A stretch of 23,129 nucleotides of DNA, taken from NCBI GenBank assembly GCA_937888765.1, contig CALASU010000145.1, positions 1 to 23,129 of the forward strand. Direction: 5' to 3'. Below the pieces are notes generated by a model. It did no database searches, was not told the DNA's origin, and saw nothing but the letters and a program-made list of their open reading frames with translations. How positions within the stretch are numbered: the stretch's first letter is position 1; each line of letters starts with the position of its first letter. Positions 15,121 to 23,129 of the stretch are shown piece after piece. A program made the translations under genes and the position numbers. The stretch is from an uncultured Clostridia bacterium. Lineage in GTDB: Bacteria; Bacillota; Clostridia; Lachnospirales; Anaerotignaceae.

Positions 15121-18100
15121 ATGAAGAGAAAATTGAACTTTCCAAAGCGACTATTTGCGACAGTGCTCAGTGCAGTGATGGCGTTGACAACTGTGCCTGT
15201 GATCGGTACAGAAACGGCGCAGGCGGCTGTGAATACCCTGACAGGTGTCAGTGAAACACACTGGGCAAGAAATTCCATTGAAAAAATGGTAAACCAGAAT
15301 ATTCTCAGCGGGGATAAGGACGGCAATCTGCATCCTGACCGTCCTGTAACCAGAGCGGAATATATCGCTATGATCAACAGAGCCTTTGGATATGATTCTG
15401 TAAGAAAAGGAGATTTGCCCTTTAAAGATATTGAAGGCACAGAATGGTATGCCGATCACATTCGTATTGCATACCAGCAGGGATATTTCTCCGGTATTGA
15501 TAAAAGCACTGCAGGGGCAACAAGACCAATCACAAGAGAAGAAGCAGCGGCAATGATCTGCCGTAATCTGAAGATTGAGAGCACAACACCGCAGATTGAC
15601 AAGTTTGCTGACGGCAAAACAGTAAGCCAATGGAGTAAGGCTGCGGTAGGTGCGGCTGTGGATAAAGGCTTTATTCATGGTTATACAGACGGCTCCTTTC
15701 GTCCGAAAAACAATATTTCCAGAGCGGAAGCGGCGACCATGTTTTCCAATGCAATGGGGACAATCTACAGCAGAGGCGGCAACTTTGGACAGGGGATGAT
15801 TGAAGGTAATGTAACGATTGCCAGCTCTCGTGTGAATCTGCAGGATACTGTGATTACAGGAGATCTGTATATTACAGAAGGGGTCGGCACAGGTGCTGTG
15901 AATCTGAGAAATGTAACGGTACTGGGTGAAGTGATTGTCTGCGGCGGCGGCGAAGGGAACTTCGGCGGCAACAGCGTTACGCTGGATAGCTGTACCATCT
16001 GGAAGCTGACAGTAGACGGTCCCGAAACCAGACCCGTTTCTCTGTATGCAAAAGGAAATACCAATATTCCCGAAACCAATATCAAATCTACTACATATCT
16101 GCAGAATCATCCCGAGACAGAGGTTGGGTTTGATAATATCGAGGTGAAAGGACCTGTAGAAACCAAACTGTATCTGGCAGGCGGCAGCTTTGAAAATGTA
16201 GCAGTCATGCAGCCGGAAAACGGTGTACTGTTAGGCAGAGGTACAGTGAAAAATCTGACAGTGGATGAAGATGCGATAGATTCGCAGGTAACACTCGACA
16301 GAAATGTAGTTGTAGAAAATATGAATCTGGACAGCAATGCGGCAGTAACAGGCAGAGGGGATATTGAAAATCTGATTGTTACAACAGATAATGCATCCGT
16401 AGAATCTCTGCCCGATCAGGTAGAAGTACGTCCCGGATTCACTTCCAATATTGCGGGACAGGAAATGACAAGCCTGGATGCAGATGAGTCTTCTTCTGCG
16501 CCTAAGATTACAGCAGGCTATCCGAAAGCAAGAGAGATCACATCCTCTGCGGCAAAGGTATATTTCCAGACAAATAAACCCGGTACGATCTACTGGGCAT
16601 TGACCTATGATGATGCAGAAGAACTGGATGAAGATGAAATTTTAAAACCTACAACCATTACAAGAATTCAGAAATACGGTACTTTGAAAGTGGATGAATC
16701 TGAAAAAGAAATCATGATGTCTTTGAGTGGTATGGAATCCAATGCAACGTATGTACTGTCCGCGGTACTGGTAGATGCCAGAGAAGATGTCAGCCGTATC
16801 AAGGAAGAAGAAATCGAAACAGCGGATCAGACACAGCCCGGCTTTGTGAGCGGTTATCCAAGAACCGTACCGCACGCAAGCAACAGCTTCCTGATTCAGG
16901 CAATGCCTACAAAAGCAGGTTCTCTGTATTGGGCAGTCTTCAAAAAAGGTGCGGCAGCGCCCACTGCATATCAGCTGAGAAGCCAGAATCTGGACGGCGA
17001 TATCTGCCATGGCAAAGTGGAAGATATTGAAAGAAATATTGAGTATGAAAGAGAAGTTGTTCATACTGACCTGCATGAAAAAGAAACATATGATGTTTAT
17101 GTGATGGTAAGTGACGGGGAAAGAGATTCCAAGATCGTAAAACTGTCCGCAGTGACGAAGGATACAACCCCTCCTAAATACAAACCCGATCCCAGACCTG
17201 ACAAAAATGACAAAAAAATGGTCAGTGCGACACTGGGGGCAGATGAGCCTTGTACGGTTTATTATGTTCTGGTTGACTGGGATGACCAGTTCCCTGTACC
17301 TGTACCTACAGATCCAAGCTATCCGAAACAGCCTGAACTGACTTCCGATGCAGCAAAAAAACAGGTGCTGAATGGCAACAATGTGCTGAAAGCGGGGAAG
17401 GCGAAAGTAAAAGACAGTGCGGAAGCAACTGTAAAAGTGAGTGGTCTGGCGGAAGAAACACCATACCGTATGTATATGCTTCTGGAGGATGAAGCGGGCA
17501 ATCTGGCCGATGAAGTAAAAATGGTAGAGGTAAAAACAAGGGACGTAACTCCTCCCGTAGCAAAGATAGAATTTGAAAACAGTATTGAAGGCAAAGCCGA
17601 TGTAGAAGAAAATATCATGCTGGTATTCAATGAAATTGTTTGCTACCCTGTAGCAGAAGCCCTGCTGAAAGATCAGGTCAGAAGTACATTGAAAGACGGC
17701 GGTATTTTTAAACTGCTGGATGTCAGCTCTACAGAAGAAGTAGAAGTAGAGATTGATTATGAAAAGATTTCCTTTGAAGAAGGAGAAAAAGGTGCAACCA
17801 TTGTTGTATTCCCTCCGGAAGCATTTAAAAATCCTTCCGGTACGCAGGGGCTGAACAGTGGGGCAACCTATAAATTCATTCTGAACAAACTGATGGATAC
17901 TACCGGCAATACCATCGACAAGGATCTGGAGCTGCCTGTATTCCAGACAGCACCTCCGTTGGTGATTCTGACACAGACAAATAATCCATTTGATCCCAAA
18001 TACAATGATGTGGATTATGCATTTACCATGGAGCCTGAGGCTCAGCAGACATCTGACCGTGTGCTGTTTGATATAATTTTTGAATCAGATACAGATATCT

Positions 18101-19983
18101 CTTTTGAACTGTACAGATGGGATAAGACAGAAGACAACCCCACATTAAGATGGATACAGATCAACCCTGCAGAAGGTACAGCGCTGGATAAGAATACACC
18201 CGGTGTTACACTGCATCAGATACTGGATGTCCATGTGGGCAAGCAGGTACAGCCCAGCTTTGAAAAATTCAGCACACTGGATCTTTCGAGAGAGTATGCG
18301 GTAAAAATTACCCGTATCGGTTCTGATTCGGAACGCGGCGGCTGGGATGCGATTGTCAATATGGATGTAAAATGTGTAGCCGGCGAATACGATGATCTGG
18401 TTGCACTGGCAAAGAACCCTGTTGGCAACTATAATACGGTTCTGGGAAAAGGCAAGGTATCTATGGTAAACTATTCTACCCAGAATATGAAGGATACGAC
18501 AGAATTTATCATGCAGATGTCCTTCTCGGATACGATCGTTCCTAAATTTATCGAAGATACAGTAAATGATCTGTATTATCCTGTACTGAATCCTAAACTG
18601 ACAGGTCAGTATACGCAGGTAGGGGATGTCTTCATTGCACCCCAGCTGATGACAGACCGCAGAGCGATGATGTATTATATTATTGCACCATATGGCGCAA
18701 TTCAGCTGAAACGATATGAAGCAGATGACCCGAACGGCAAATACAAAAAAGGCGAACCAACACCGGAAGCACTGAATTCTATGGCGTATGGTATCATTTC
18801 CAACAGCTATAAGGCGGCGGGCAGCTTCTGGGGTTCCTATCAGCTGGAAAGCGGTAACTCCCTGTATCAGCCCAGAATGCCTGAAAACGGCAAGGGTGAA
18901 CTGTACCCTCAGAAGGATTATGAACTGTTCTGTGTACTGAAGGGTACACCTACAACACCTTCGGATGTATACTACAGAAGTTTTACAACGGATAAAATTG
19001 AGCCTCCCGTTCTGACAGCGCAGGTTGTCGGTAAATGGGAAAGTTCTGCGGAAATCAGAATTTCGACAAAAGATGCCAGAACCTTTGTGGAATGGATCAT
19101 TATGCCTGAAGGGGATATCAAAGACTATTTGAAAAAAGACAGTGTTACGGGAGCTGTAATCAGTACACAAATTGCGGATAACTATCAGTCTTATGTAGCA
19201 AATGAAATTATCCGAAACGGTGCGAAGGATGAAACATTGAGTTTCCTGTCCTATGGCAGAGGTACTGCGGAATGGAATGAAGAAAAACAGGAATATGAAA
19301 TGTATGTAGATGCACTGGATCTGGAAGAAAACACACGCTATGTACTGCTGGGTGTTGGTAAAATGCAGCTGAATACCGGCGAAACCGTAGGCGATGATGC
19401 ACAGATCGTGGTATCTGAACCCTTTGAAAAGAAAGATATGACACCTCCCGTCATCAAACCGGATAAGAATTTCAGGCTGCAGGGCAGGGTTACAAATCCT
19501 TCTGCATCAATCCCTGATGATCAGGAGGACAGATCCTATGCCGGTTACTTCCGTGCAACCTTTACAGAGGGTTTGTATTACAGACCTTCCGGTTCTGCAA
19601 AGGCGGTACCATTGTCTAAAGCGGATTTCATAACCCTTTTTAATGAAAGTGTTCGTGTTCCGGGAATGGGATTTACAATAACGGAAGATGACCTTTTGAC
19701 AAAGACAGTAGGAAAAGGGGAGGACGGAAAAGATTTAAAGGCGGTATACGATTTTACGGTTCATTATACGGGTGCAACCGATGGTGTATATGTATGGCTG
19801 GATATGGGCTTATGTGATATTGATGGTAATATGGCACCTACCTATGAATTTGAATTCCACGATATGGAAGGCCGTCTGGAAGAGGGCGAAACAGATCTTC
19901 CTTCCACTACAACACAAAGACTGCGTTCTTACTGGACTTATGCAGAATACTGGAATTTTGATGTTGATAAAGATGATAAATAA
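15121..19983 (+). CDS. Large SLH-domain cell-surface protein
   Basis: A 1620-residue secreted protein. A signal peptide (1-35) has basic MKRK, a hydrophobic core LFATVLSAVMALTTVPVIG and the cleavage site AQA. Three SLH modules follow (about 43-90, 98-150, 160-212), seen in HWARNSIEKMVNQNILSG, PVTRAEYIAMINRAFGY, FRPKNNISRAEAATMFSNAM; they bind pyruvylated wall polysaccharide. Residues about 228-450 look like a parallel beta-helix with short repeated beta turns (GNVTI, GDLYI, NLRNVTVLGEVIV). From 465 on there are several Ig/fibronectin-like modules, marked by PGTIYWAL, AGSLYWAV, PCTVYYVL and by VTPPV/TTPPK linkers. No LPXTG is present. A strong AGGAGG lies 20 bases after the pilZ stop, which puts it in an operon with flagellar-type genes. 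Role: wall-anchored surface or S-layer-associated protein; ligand unknown. Confidence 0.9.
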   Translation: MKRKLNFPKRLFATVLSAVMALTTVPVIGTETAQAAVNTLTGVSETHWARNSIEKMVNQNILSGDKDGNLHPDRPVTRAEYIAMINRAFGYDSVRKGDLPFKDIEGTEWYADHIRIAYQQGYFSGIDKSTAGATRPITREEAAAMICRNLKIESTTPQIDKFADGKTVSQWSKAAVGAAVDKGFIHGYTDGSFRPKNNISRAEAATMFSNAMGTIYSRGGNFGQGMIEGNVTIASSRVNLQDTVITGDLYITEGVGTGAVNLRNVTVLGEVIVCGGGEGNFGGNSVTLDSCTIWKLTVDGPETRPVSLYAKGNTNIPETNIKSTTYLQNHPETEVGFDNIEVKGPVETKLYLAGGSFENVAVMQPENGVLLGRGTVKNLTVDEDAIDSQVTLDRNVVVENMNLDSNAAVTGRGDIENLIVTTDNASVESLPDQVEVRPGFTSNIAGQEMTSLDADESSSAPKITAGYPKAREITSSAAKVYFQTNKPGTIYWALTYDDAEELDEDEILKPTTITRIQKYGTLKVDESEKEIMMSLSGMESNATYVLSAVLVDAREDVSRIKEEEIETADQTQPGFVSGYPRTVPHASNSFLIQAMPTKAGSLYWAVFKKGAAAPTAYQLRSQNLDGDICHGKVEDIERNIEYEREVVHTDLHEKETYDVYVMVSDGERDSKIVKLSAVTKDTTPPKYKPDPRPDKNDKKMVSATLGADEPCTVYYVLVDWDDQFPVPVPTDPSYPKQPELTSDAAKKQVLNGNNVLKAGKAKVKDSAEATVKVSGLAEETPYRMYMLLEDEAGNLADEVKMVEVKTRDVTPPVAKIEFENSIEGKADVEENIMLVFNEIVCYPVAEALLKDQVRSTLKDGGIFKLLDVSSTEEVEVEIDYEKISFEEGEKGATIVVFPPEAFKNPSGTQGLNSGATYKFILNKLMDTTGNTIDKDLELPVFQTAPPLVILTQTNNPFDPKYNDVDYAFTMEPEAQQTSDRVLFDIIFESDTDISFELYRWDKTEDNPTLRWIQINPAEGTALDKNTPGVTLHQILDVHVGKQVQPSFEKFSTLDLSREYAVKITRIGSDSERGGWDAIVNMDVKCVAGEYDDLVALAKNPVGNYNTVLGKGKVSMVNYSTQNMKDTTEFIMQMSFSDTIVPKFIEDTVNDLYYPVLNPKLTGQYTQVGDVFIAPQLMTDRRAMMYYIIAPYGAIQLKRYEADDPNGKYKKGEPTPEALNSMAYGIISNSYKAAGSFWGSYQLESGNSLYQPRMPENGKGELYPQKDYELFCVLKGTPTTPSDVYYRSFTTDKIEPPVLTAQVVGKWESSAEIRISTKDARTFVEWIIMPEGDIKDYLKKDSVTGAVISTQIADNYQSYVANEIIRNGAKDETLSFLSYGRGTAEWNEEKQEYEMYVDALDLEENTRYVLLGVGKMQLNTGETVGDDAQIVVSEPFEKKDMTPPVIKPDKNFRLQGRVTNPSASIPDDQEDRSYAGYFRATFTEGLYYRPSGSAKAVPLSKADFITLFNESVRVPGMGFTITEDDLLTKTVGKGEDGKDLKAVYDFTVHYTGATDGVYVWLDMGLCDIDGNMAPTYEFEFHDMEGRLEEGETDLPSTTTQRLRSYWTYAEYWNFDVDKDDK

Positions 19984-20004
19984 GCAGAGAAATCCATATA
20001 CGTT

Positions 20005-20026
20005 CCCTGCCTCTTCGGGGGCAGGG
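20005..20026 (+). promoter_or_regulatory. Intercistronic UUCG-tetraloop hairpin
   Basis: CCCTGCCTC (20005-20013) pairs with GGGGCAGGG (20018-20026), one pair being G-U, around the loop TTCG closed by C-G. C(UUCG)G loops are exceptionally stable. No T-run follows, so it is not a terminator. It lies between the SLH gene and the next gene, where it could protect the upstream mRNA end or reduce read-through. Confidence 0.6.
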
Positions 20027-20070
20027 ATACCAAAGGAAAAAGGGAAACACCATAAAGGCGGTGAAAGAAC

Positions 20071-21210
20071 ATGAAATTAAAATTAGGCAAACCCTCTTTC
20101 AAAAAGAAGAAAAAAGGAGGGGACGGCGAAGACAAGCCCAAGAAGAAGCTCAGCAAGAAGAATCTGCTGATCATTATTGTTGTACTTCTGCTTGCGGCAG
20201 TAGCGGCGAAATTTGTTGTATTCAAGGACGGACTTCCCCCGCTTCCCTTTGGCGGCGGTGGCGGCGGTACAAGTCAGGCAGAAGCAAAGCTGCCCGACCC
20301 CGTAGATGCGTATTGCCTGCTGGATGACAGCGTAGCGTCTATCTCTTCTTCTTTTGAAGCGGCAGGAACAGCAGTAGAAGGGGAAGAAGGCGAAGAACCT
20401 AAAGAAGAAAAGAAAGAAAAAGAAACAAAGGGCGCGGAAGAAGTACTGCTTTCCATGTCTACCAGCTATGTGCCGAAAGCAGAAGGCGAAGAAGGTGAAG
20501 AAGGCAAGGAAGAAGCCGCAGAAGAGGAAGAACCTGCAGAAGAAAATGCGATTCTGGAAGCCAATAGACCCGAAGGCGAGTATGGATATTATTATTACCG
20601 TGTCGGTGCAGGTACAGAAGGAACGCTTGCAAAATACCGTGAATTCCTGCTGGACGACGGCTTTAAACTGCTGGAAAATGCAAATGCAGACAGACCCTAT
20701 GTAACAAAATACCAGAAGGAAGGCGTAACACCGAAGAAGTATTTCAATCTGGAAATCGAATACCCTCTGGGCGGCGATGCCATGACAGGTATGTATGCGA
20801 TCAAAGTAAGCATGGAAGACAAGCCTGATCCTGTGGAAAAAGAAGCAGTCGGCAGAGAGGAAACACTGGAATATTTCAATACACTCAGTCATGAAAAACT
20901 GGGACTTCCCAAACCCGTTTCCGAATATTATGTGGTAATGGATATGGGCAGAACCTTTGTTGATGGTCATGACTGCCACGGCATCAGCCTGTATGAAAAA
21001 GGCAACGGCGCAGGAAACTATTTCATTAAAAAATTCTATCTTTCTCTGGAAGATAAGAAGCTGTTTGAATATATGGGTGACAGTATCTATACAATGGAAT
21101 ACAATCCCCAGACAGGTCAGACAACATCAACGATCGGCGACGAATTCAATCGTCAGAGTGTAAACTCCGGCGGTACCGTACATAACTGGGATATTGGCCC
21201 TGTAGAGTGA
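20071..21210 (+). CDS. Single-pass membrane protein with acidic linker, function unknown
   Basis: I do not recognise the family. The 379-residue protein has a very basic cytoplasmic start (KKKKK at 11-15, KPKKKLSKK), one membrane segment (about 31-51, NLLIIIVVLLLAAVAAKFVV), then a run of six glycines (61-66). By the positive-inside rule the rest is outside. The extracytoplasmic part has an acidic, Glu-rich low-complexity stretch (about 103-158) and a folded C-terminal domain (about 160-379) rich in Tyr and mixed alpha/beta, with two Cys (82 and one in VDGHDCHG). GGCGGTG precedes the ATG. It follows the SLH gene by 87 bases and is followed by a terminator, so it is probably the last gene of the fliK-like/pilZ/SLH unit. 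It could support assembly or anchoring of the SLH protein, but nothing in the sequence shows it. Confidence 0.75.
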   Translation: MKLKLGKPSFKKKKKGGDGEDKPKKKLSKKNLLIIIVVLLLAAVAAKFVVFKDGLPPLPFGGGGGGTSQAEAKLPDPVDAYCLLDDSVASISSSFEAAGTAVEGEEGEEPKEEKKEKETKGAEEVLLSMSTSYVPKAEGEEGEEGKEEAAEEEEPAEENAILEANRPEGEYGYYYYRVGAGTEGTLAKYREFLLDDGFKLLENANADRPYVTKYQKEGVTPKKYFNLEIEYPLGGDAMTGMYAIKVSMEDKPDPVEKEAVGREETLEYFNTLSHEKLGLPKPVSEYYVVMDMGRTFVDGHDCHGISLYEKGNGAGNYFIKKFYLSLEDKKLFEYMGDSIYTMEYNPQTGQTTSTIGDEFNRQSVNSGGTVHNWDIGPVE

Positions 21211-21223
21211 TAGAATACAGGAC

Positions 21224-21250
21224 TTGATTTTTCCGTGTTTTAGCCGATAA
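21224..21250 (+). promoter_or_regulatory. Possible sigma-28 promoter of the fliD-like gene
   Basis: GCCGATAA at 21243-21250 is the exact enterobacterial sigma-28 -10 and matches Bacillus CCGATAT in six of seven bases. Fifteen bases upstream is TTGATTTT (21224-21231), which matches TAAAGTTT in five of eight. The predicted start near 21257 falls right before the terminator hairpin at 21259, which is an odd arrangement and lowers confidence. Confidence 0.4.
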
Positions 21251-21258
21251 TACATATA

Positions 21259-21300
21259 AGGACAACGGACAGGGGCTCCACTGTCGGTTGTCCTTTTTTC
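21259..21300 (+). terminator. Terminator after the membrane-protein gene
   Basis: Bases 21259-21272 and 21281-21294 form a 14-bp stem with one internal G-G mismatch and an eight-base loop, followed by a run of six T's. It lies about 50 bases after the stop at 21210 and ends 29 bases before the fliD-like start. Confidence 0.9.
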
Positions 21301-21328
21301 TTTATTCTTAAAGAAAGGAGTTGATACT

Positions 21329-22621
21329 ATGTCAGTAAACGGAATTGGGCAAGGCTATTATGGTAATTATTACGGTGCAGGCAGCATTTCTTCTCTGTAT
21401 AGAACACAGCTGCAGCAGGCAATGCAGAAAATTAACCGTTCTTCTGCGGTAAGTAACTCCACTGTGACACGGTACATGGACAGCTCCAGTACGAATTTCC
21501 TGAAAACCTACAACAGCAGTATGTCCTCGCTGATGACAAGTGCATCCAAACTGCGTGCATCAAACAGCAGCGTATGGAACAGTACAGAGGTAAAATCCTC
21601 GAATGAAGCTGTGATGGATGTAGAACAGAAATATCGTATGAGCTCCAATGATACCTATGAAGTCAATGTAAAACAGCTTGCCGCAGGGCAGGTGAACAGC
21701 ACAGACAGCGTACAGAGCAAGGACTTTGCAAAACAGGACGCTGTACTTTCCATTTCCAATGAAAAAGGCACACGCACCTTTGAAGTAAAAGCACAGGATG
21801 CGGAGGGCAATTTCAAGACAAACGAACAGATGTACAAGGAAATGGCTGCTGCGATTAACGAAAGCGGCATGGGAGTAAAAGCAGAGGTTTCTACAAAAGA
21901 CAATACCTCTCAGCTGACACTTACCTCTGAAAAAACAGGCAAAGACAATGCATTCAAAGTGGAAGGCAGCTTTGCAGAAGAAACAGGTCTGAACAAGGTT
22001 TCCAAAGAAGCACAGGATGCAGTATATACTGTATCCAAAAACGGCAGACAGGCACAGGAATATGCAGCAAGTGAAAACAAGGTTTCCATGGATTTTGGCC
22101 GTATGAGTGCCACTCTGAAAAAGACAGGAGAAACGACTTTGAAAGTCGGCGTAGATGATGATAAAGTTGTTTCTGCTGTGAAAGATGTTGTAAAAGAGTA
22201 CAACAGTGCAGTGACAATGCTGCAGGATAATTTTGACCGTGGCTATGGTGTGGAACGTCAGCTGGGCAATATGCTCAGAATGGGCGTGGCAGATGCCTCT
22301 CTGAAAAAAGTCGGCATCACACAGGATGCGGAAGGTCAGCTGCATCTGGATGAAAGCAAACTGAAGAAAAGTCTGGATGAGAACCCTGCTCTGACAAAAG
22401 AACTGCTGGGCGGTTCCTTCAGTCTGGCACAGTCTGTATTTGAAGACGGCCGTCAGGGTCTGAATCAGTCCGGTGCCTCTCTGATCCAGAATGATTTGAA
22501 TCAGGCAATGGAAAATAATTTTTCCGATCCATTCAGTCTGATGGGTATGTACAGCCGTTCCGGTGCATATACTATGACGAATTTTTACGCAATCGGAAAC
22601 TTTGTAAATATGCTTCTGTAA
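21329..22621 (+). CDS. fliD: FliD-like flagellar filament cap protein, unusual ends
   Basis: FliD (HAP2) caps the growing filament and folds flagellin into place. The 430-residue protein has clear FliD core marks: NDTYEVNVKQLAAGQ (107-121), INESGMGVKAEV with LTLTSEKTGKDNAF (about 176-209), a second domain with ENKVSMDFGRMSATL, VVSAVKDVVKEYNSAV (280-295) and LKKVGITQDAEGQLHLDESKL (325-345). Missing are the canonical N-terminal GLxSGLDTxxIVxxLM stretch, replaced by a Gly/Tyr-rich GIGQGYYGNYYGAGS, and the C-terminal helix that usually ends near SQxxWLxxQL; it ends instead FYAIGNFVNMLL. These ends normally form the coiled leg domain D0. AAAGGAG precedes the ATG. It may be a specialised paralogue, with the classical fliD elsewhere, or a lineage version of the cap. 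Confidence 0.8.
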   Translation: MSVNGIGQGYYGNYYGAGSISSLYRTQLQQAMQKINRSSAVSNSTVTRYMDSSSTNFLKTYNSSMSSLMTSASKLRASNSSVWNSTEVKSSNEAVMDVEQKYRMSSNDTYEVNVKQLAAGQVNSTDSVQSKDFAKQDAVLSISNEKGTRTFEVKAQDAEGNFKTNEQMYKEMAAAINESGMGVKAEVSTKDNTSQLTLTSEKTGKDNAFKVEGSFAEETGLNKVSKEAQDAVYTVSKNGRQAQEYAASENKVSMDFGRMSATLKKTGETTLKVGVDDDKVVSAVKDVVKEYNSAVTMLQDNFDRGYGVERQLGNMLRMGVADASLKKVGITQDAEGQLHLDESKLKKSLDENPALTKELLGGSFSLAQSVFEDGRQGLNQSGASLIQNDLNQAMENNFSDPFSLMGMYSRSGAYTMTNFYAIGNFVNMLL

Positions 22622-22633
22622 GAAGTAAGGGGG

Positions 22634-22656
22634 AGGGGAGCCGCTCCCCTTTTTTT
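22634..22656 (+). terminator. Terminator of the fliD-like gene
   Basis: AGGGGAG (22634-22640) pairs with CTCCCCT (22644-22650) around CCG, and seven T's begin at 22650. It starts 13 bases after the stop codon. Confidence 0.93.
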
Positions 22657-22687
22657 CTTGCAATTTCTGCCATGCGGAGGAAACATT

Positions 22688-22717
22688 TTGACAGTGCTTT
22701 GGATATGGCAGTATAAT
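22688..22717 (+). promoter_or_regulatory. Consensus sigma-A promoter of the leucine-rich-repeat gene
   Basis: TTGACA (22688-22693) and TATAAT (22712-22717) are both perfect hexamers, spaced 18 bases. Transcription would start near 22724, about 35 bases before the ATG at 22759. The gene is therefore separate from the flagellar unit that ends at 22656. Confidence 0.85.
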
Positions 22718-22758
22718 AAGCTGTATGCATTTTTTCAGAAAGAATAGGACTTTGTATT

Positions 22759-23129
22759 ATGAACGAAAAACCCATATCCATACAGATAGAATATAAAATA
22801 ACAGAAAACGGAGCCGTGATCGTAAAGGTACACGGTAGAGCAACAGAACTGCGGATTCCTGCTGAAATCGACGGATATCCCGTGACAGCGATTGCAGAGC
22901 GGGCATTTGCCGTAAAGCAGGAAGCAGAGAAAGCAAAGGCGGGAGAAGAACGCCCTACGGAACTGCTGTTTGTGACAGAGCCTACACCTGTACAGGACGC
23001 CGGTGAAGCAGTAAAGCGTATTTATCTGCCTGACAGTATCACCATGATCGGGGAGAATGCTTTTCATGGCTGTGCGGCATTGGAGCGGCTTTCCCTGCCC
23101 GCAGGCTTGCAGGAAGTTTCGGAACGTAT
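22759..23129 (+). CDS. BspA-type leucine-rich-repeat protein, 5' part only
   Basis: The frame opens with ATG at 22759 (AGGA nine bases upstream) and stays open to the window edge, giving 123 residues. It begins MNEKPISIQIEYKITENGAV and has the BspA/LRR_5 repeat pattern: LRIPAEIDGYPVTAIAERAF (about 35-54), interrupted by a charged spacer of about 30 residues, then IYLPDSITMIGENAFHGC and LERLSLPAGLQEVSE. These repeats form curved beta-solenoids common in surface proteins of gut and oral anaerobes. No signal peptide is present in this part. It has its own sigma-A promoter. The remainder and any wall anchor lie outside the window. Confidence 0.82.
   Translation, partial: MNEKPISIQIEYKITENGAVIVKVHGRATELRIPAEIDGYPVTAIAERAFAVKQEAEKAKAGEERPTELLFVTEPTPVQDAGEAVKRIYLPDSITMIGENAFHGCAALERLSLPAGLQEVSER

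Noticed and set aside
15151..16110. A 319-codon minus-strand frame over the start of the SLH gene.
   Set aside because: No ribosome site and Cys/His-rich low-quality protein; the plus strand carries a signal peptide and three SLH modules in the same place.
1..23129. CRISPR arrays, tRNA, rRNA genes and insertion sequences.
   Set aside because: No regularly spaced direct repeats, no cloverleaf with conserved arms, and no transposase motifs were found on reading both strands.

Overview
This window looks like the late-flagellar and chemotaxis locus of a peritrichous or polar flagellated Gram-positive anaerobe of the class Clostridia, probably Lachnospirales or a near relative. The reasons are the Bacillus/Clostridium gene order flgM-flgN-flgK-flgL-yviE-fliW-csrA next to flagellin, strong AGGAGG-type ribosome sites, an S-layer-homology (SLH) surface protein, moderate GC, and no outer-membrane or Gram-negative flagellar genes. 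The genus cannot be fixed from sequence reading alone.

Layout. Bases 1-147 hold a hairpin-rich repeat-like element. Then come an FtsE-type ABC ATPase (148-864, +) and flagellin (1054-1923, +), which has its own sigma-28 promoter, a structured leader with a CsrA-type GGA hairpin, and a terminator. Convergent to flagellin is the minus-strand operon flgM-flgN-flgK-flgL-yviE-fliW-csrA (7653 down to 2073), ending in a terminator that overlaps the csrA stop codon. Upstream of it, separated by a strong terminator, is a second minus-strand operon, cheA-cheW-cheR-cheB (12629 down to 7939), with a good sigma-28 promoter at 12677-12703. Divergent from cheA is a plus-strand cluster: a FliK-like protein, a small FlhB C-terminal-domain homologue, a PilZ-fold protein, a 1620-residue SLH surface protein and a single-pass membrane protein with an acidic linker. 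A terminator follows at 21259. The last units are a FliD-like cap protein (21329-22621), with a sigma-28-like -10 upstream and a terminator, and the start of a BspA-type leucine-rich-repeat gene behind a consensus sigma-A promoter. That gene runs off the window.

How it fits together. FlgM holds sigma-28 until the hook is complete. Sigma-28 sites precede flagellin and cheA, and possibly the fliD-like gene. CsrA represses flagellin translation and is itself held by FliW, which flagellin displaces; all three players are here, along with a candidate CsrA site in the flagellin leader. FlgN is the chaperone for the hook-filament junction proteins FlgK and FlgL. CheA/CheW/CheR/CheB are receptor signalling and adaptation proteins; cheY, cheC, cheD and receptors are not in the window.

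The least explained part is the plus-strand cluster 12734-22621. It combines paralogue-like export-switch proteins (FliK-like plus an FlhB C-domain without the NPTH cleavage motif), a PilZ protein with an altered first Arg, a giant SLH wall protein, an unrecognised membrane protein and a FliD-like protein without canonical terminal D0 segments. I infer a surface module made together with flagella. That is inference from gene neighbourhood, not shown by the sequence.
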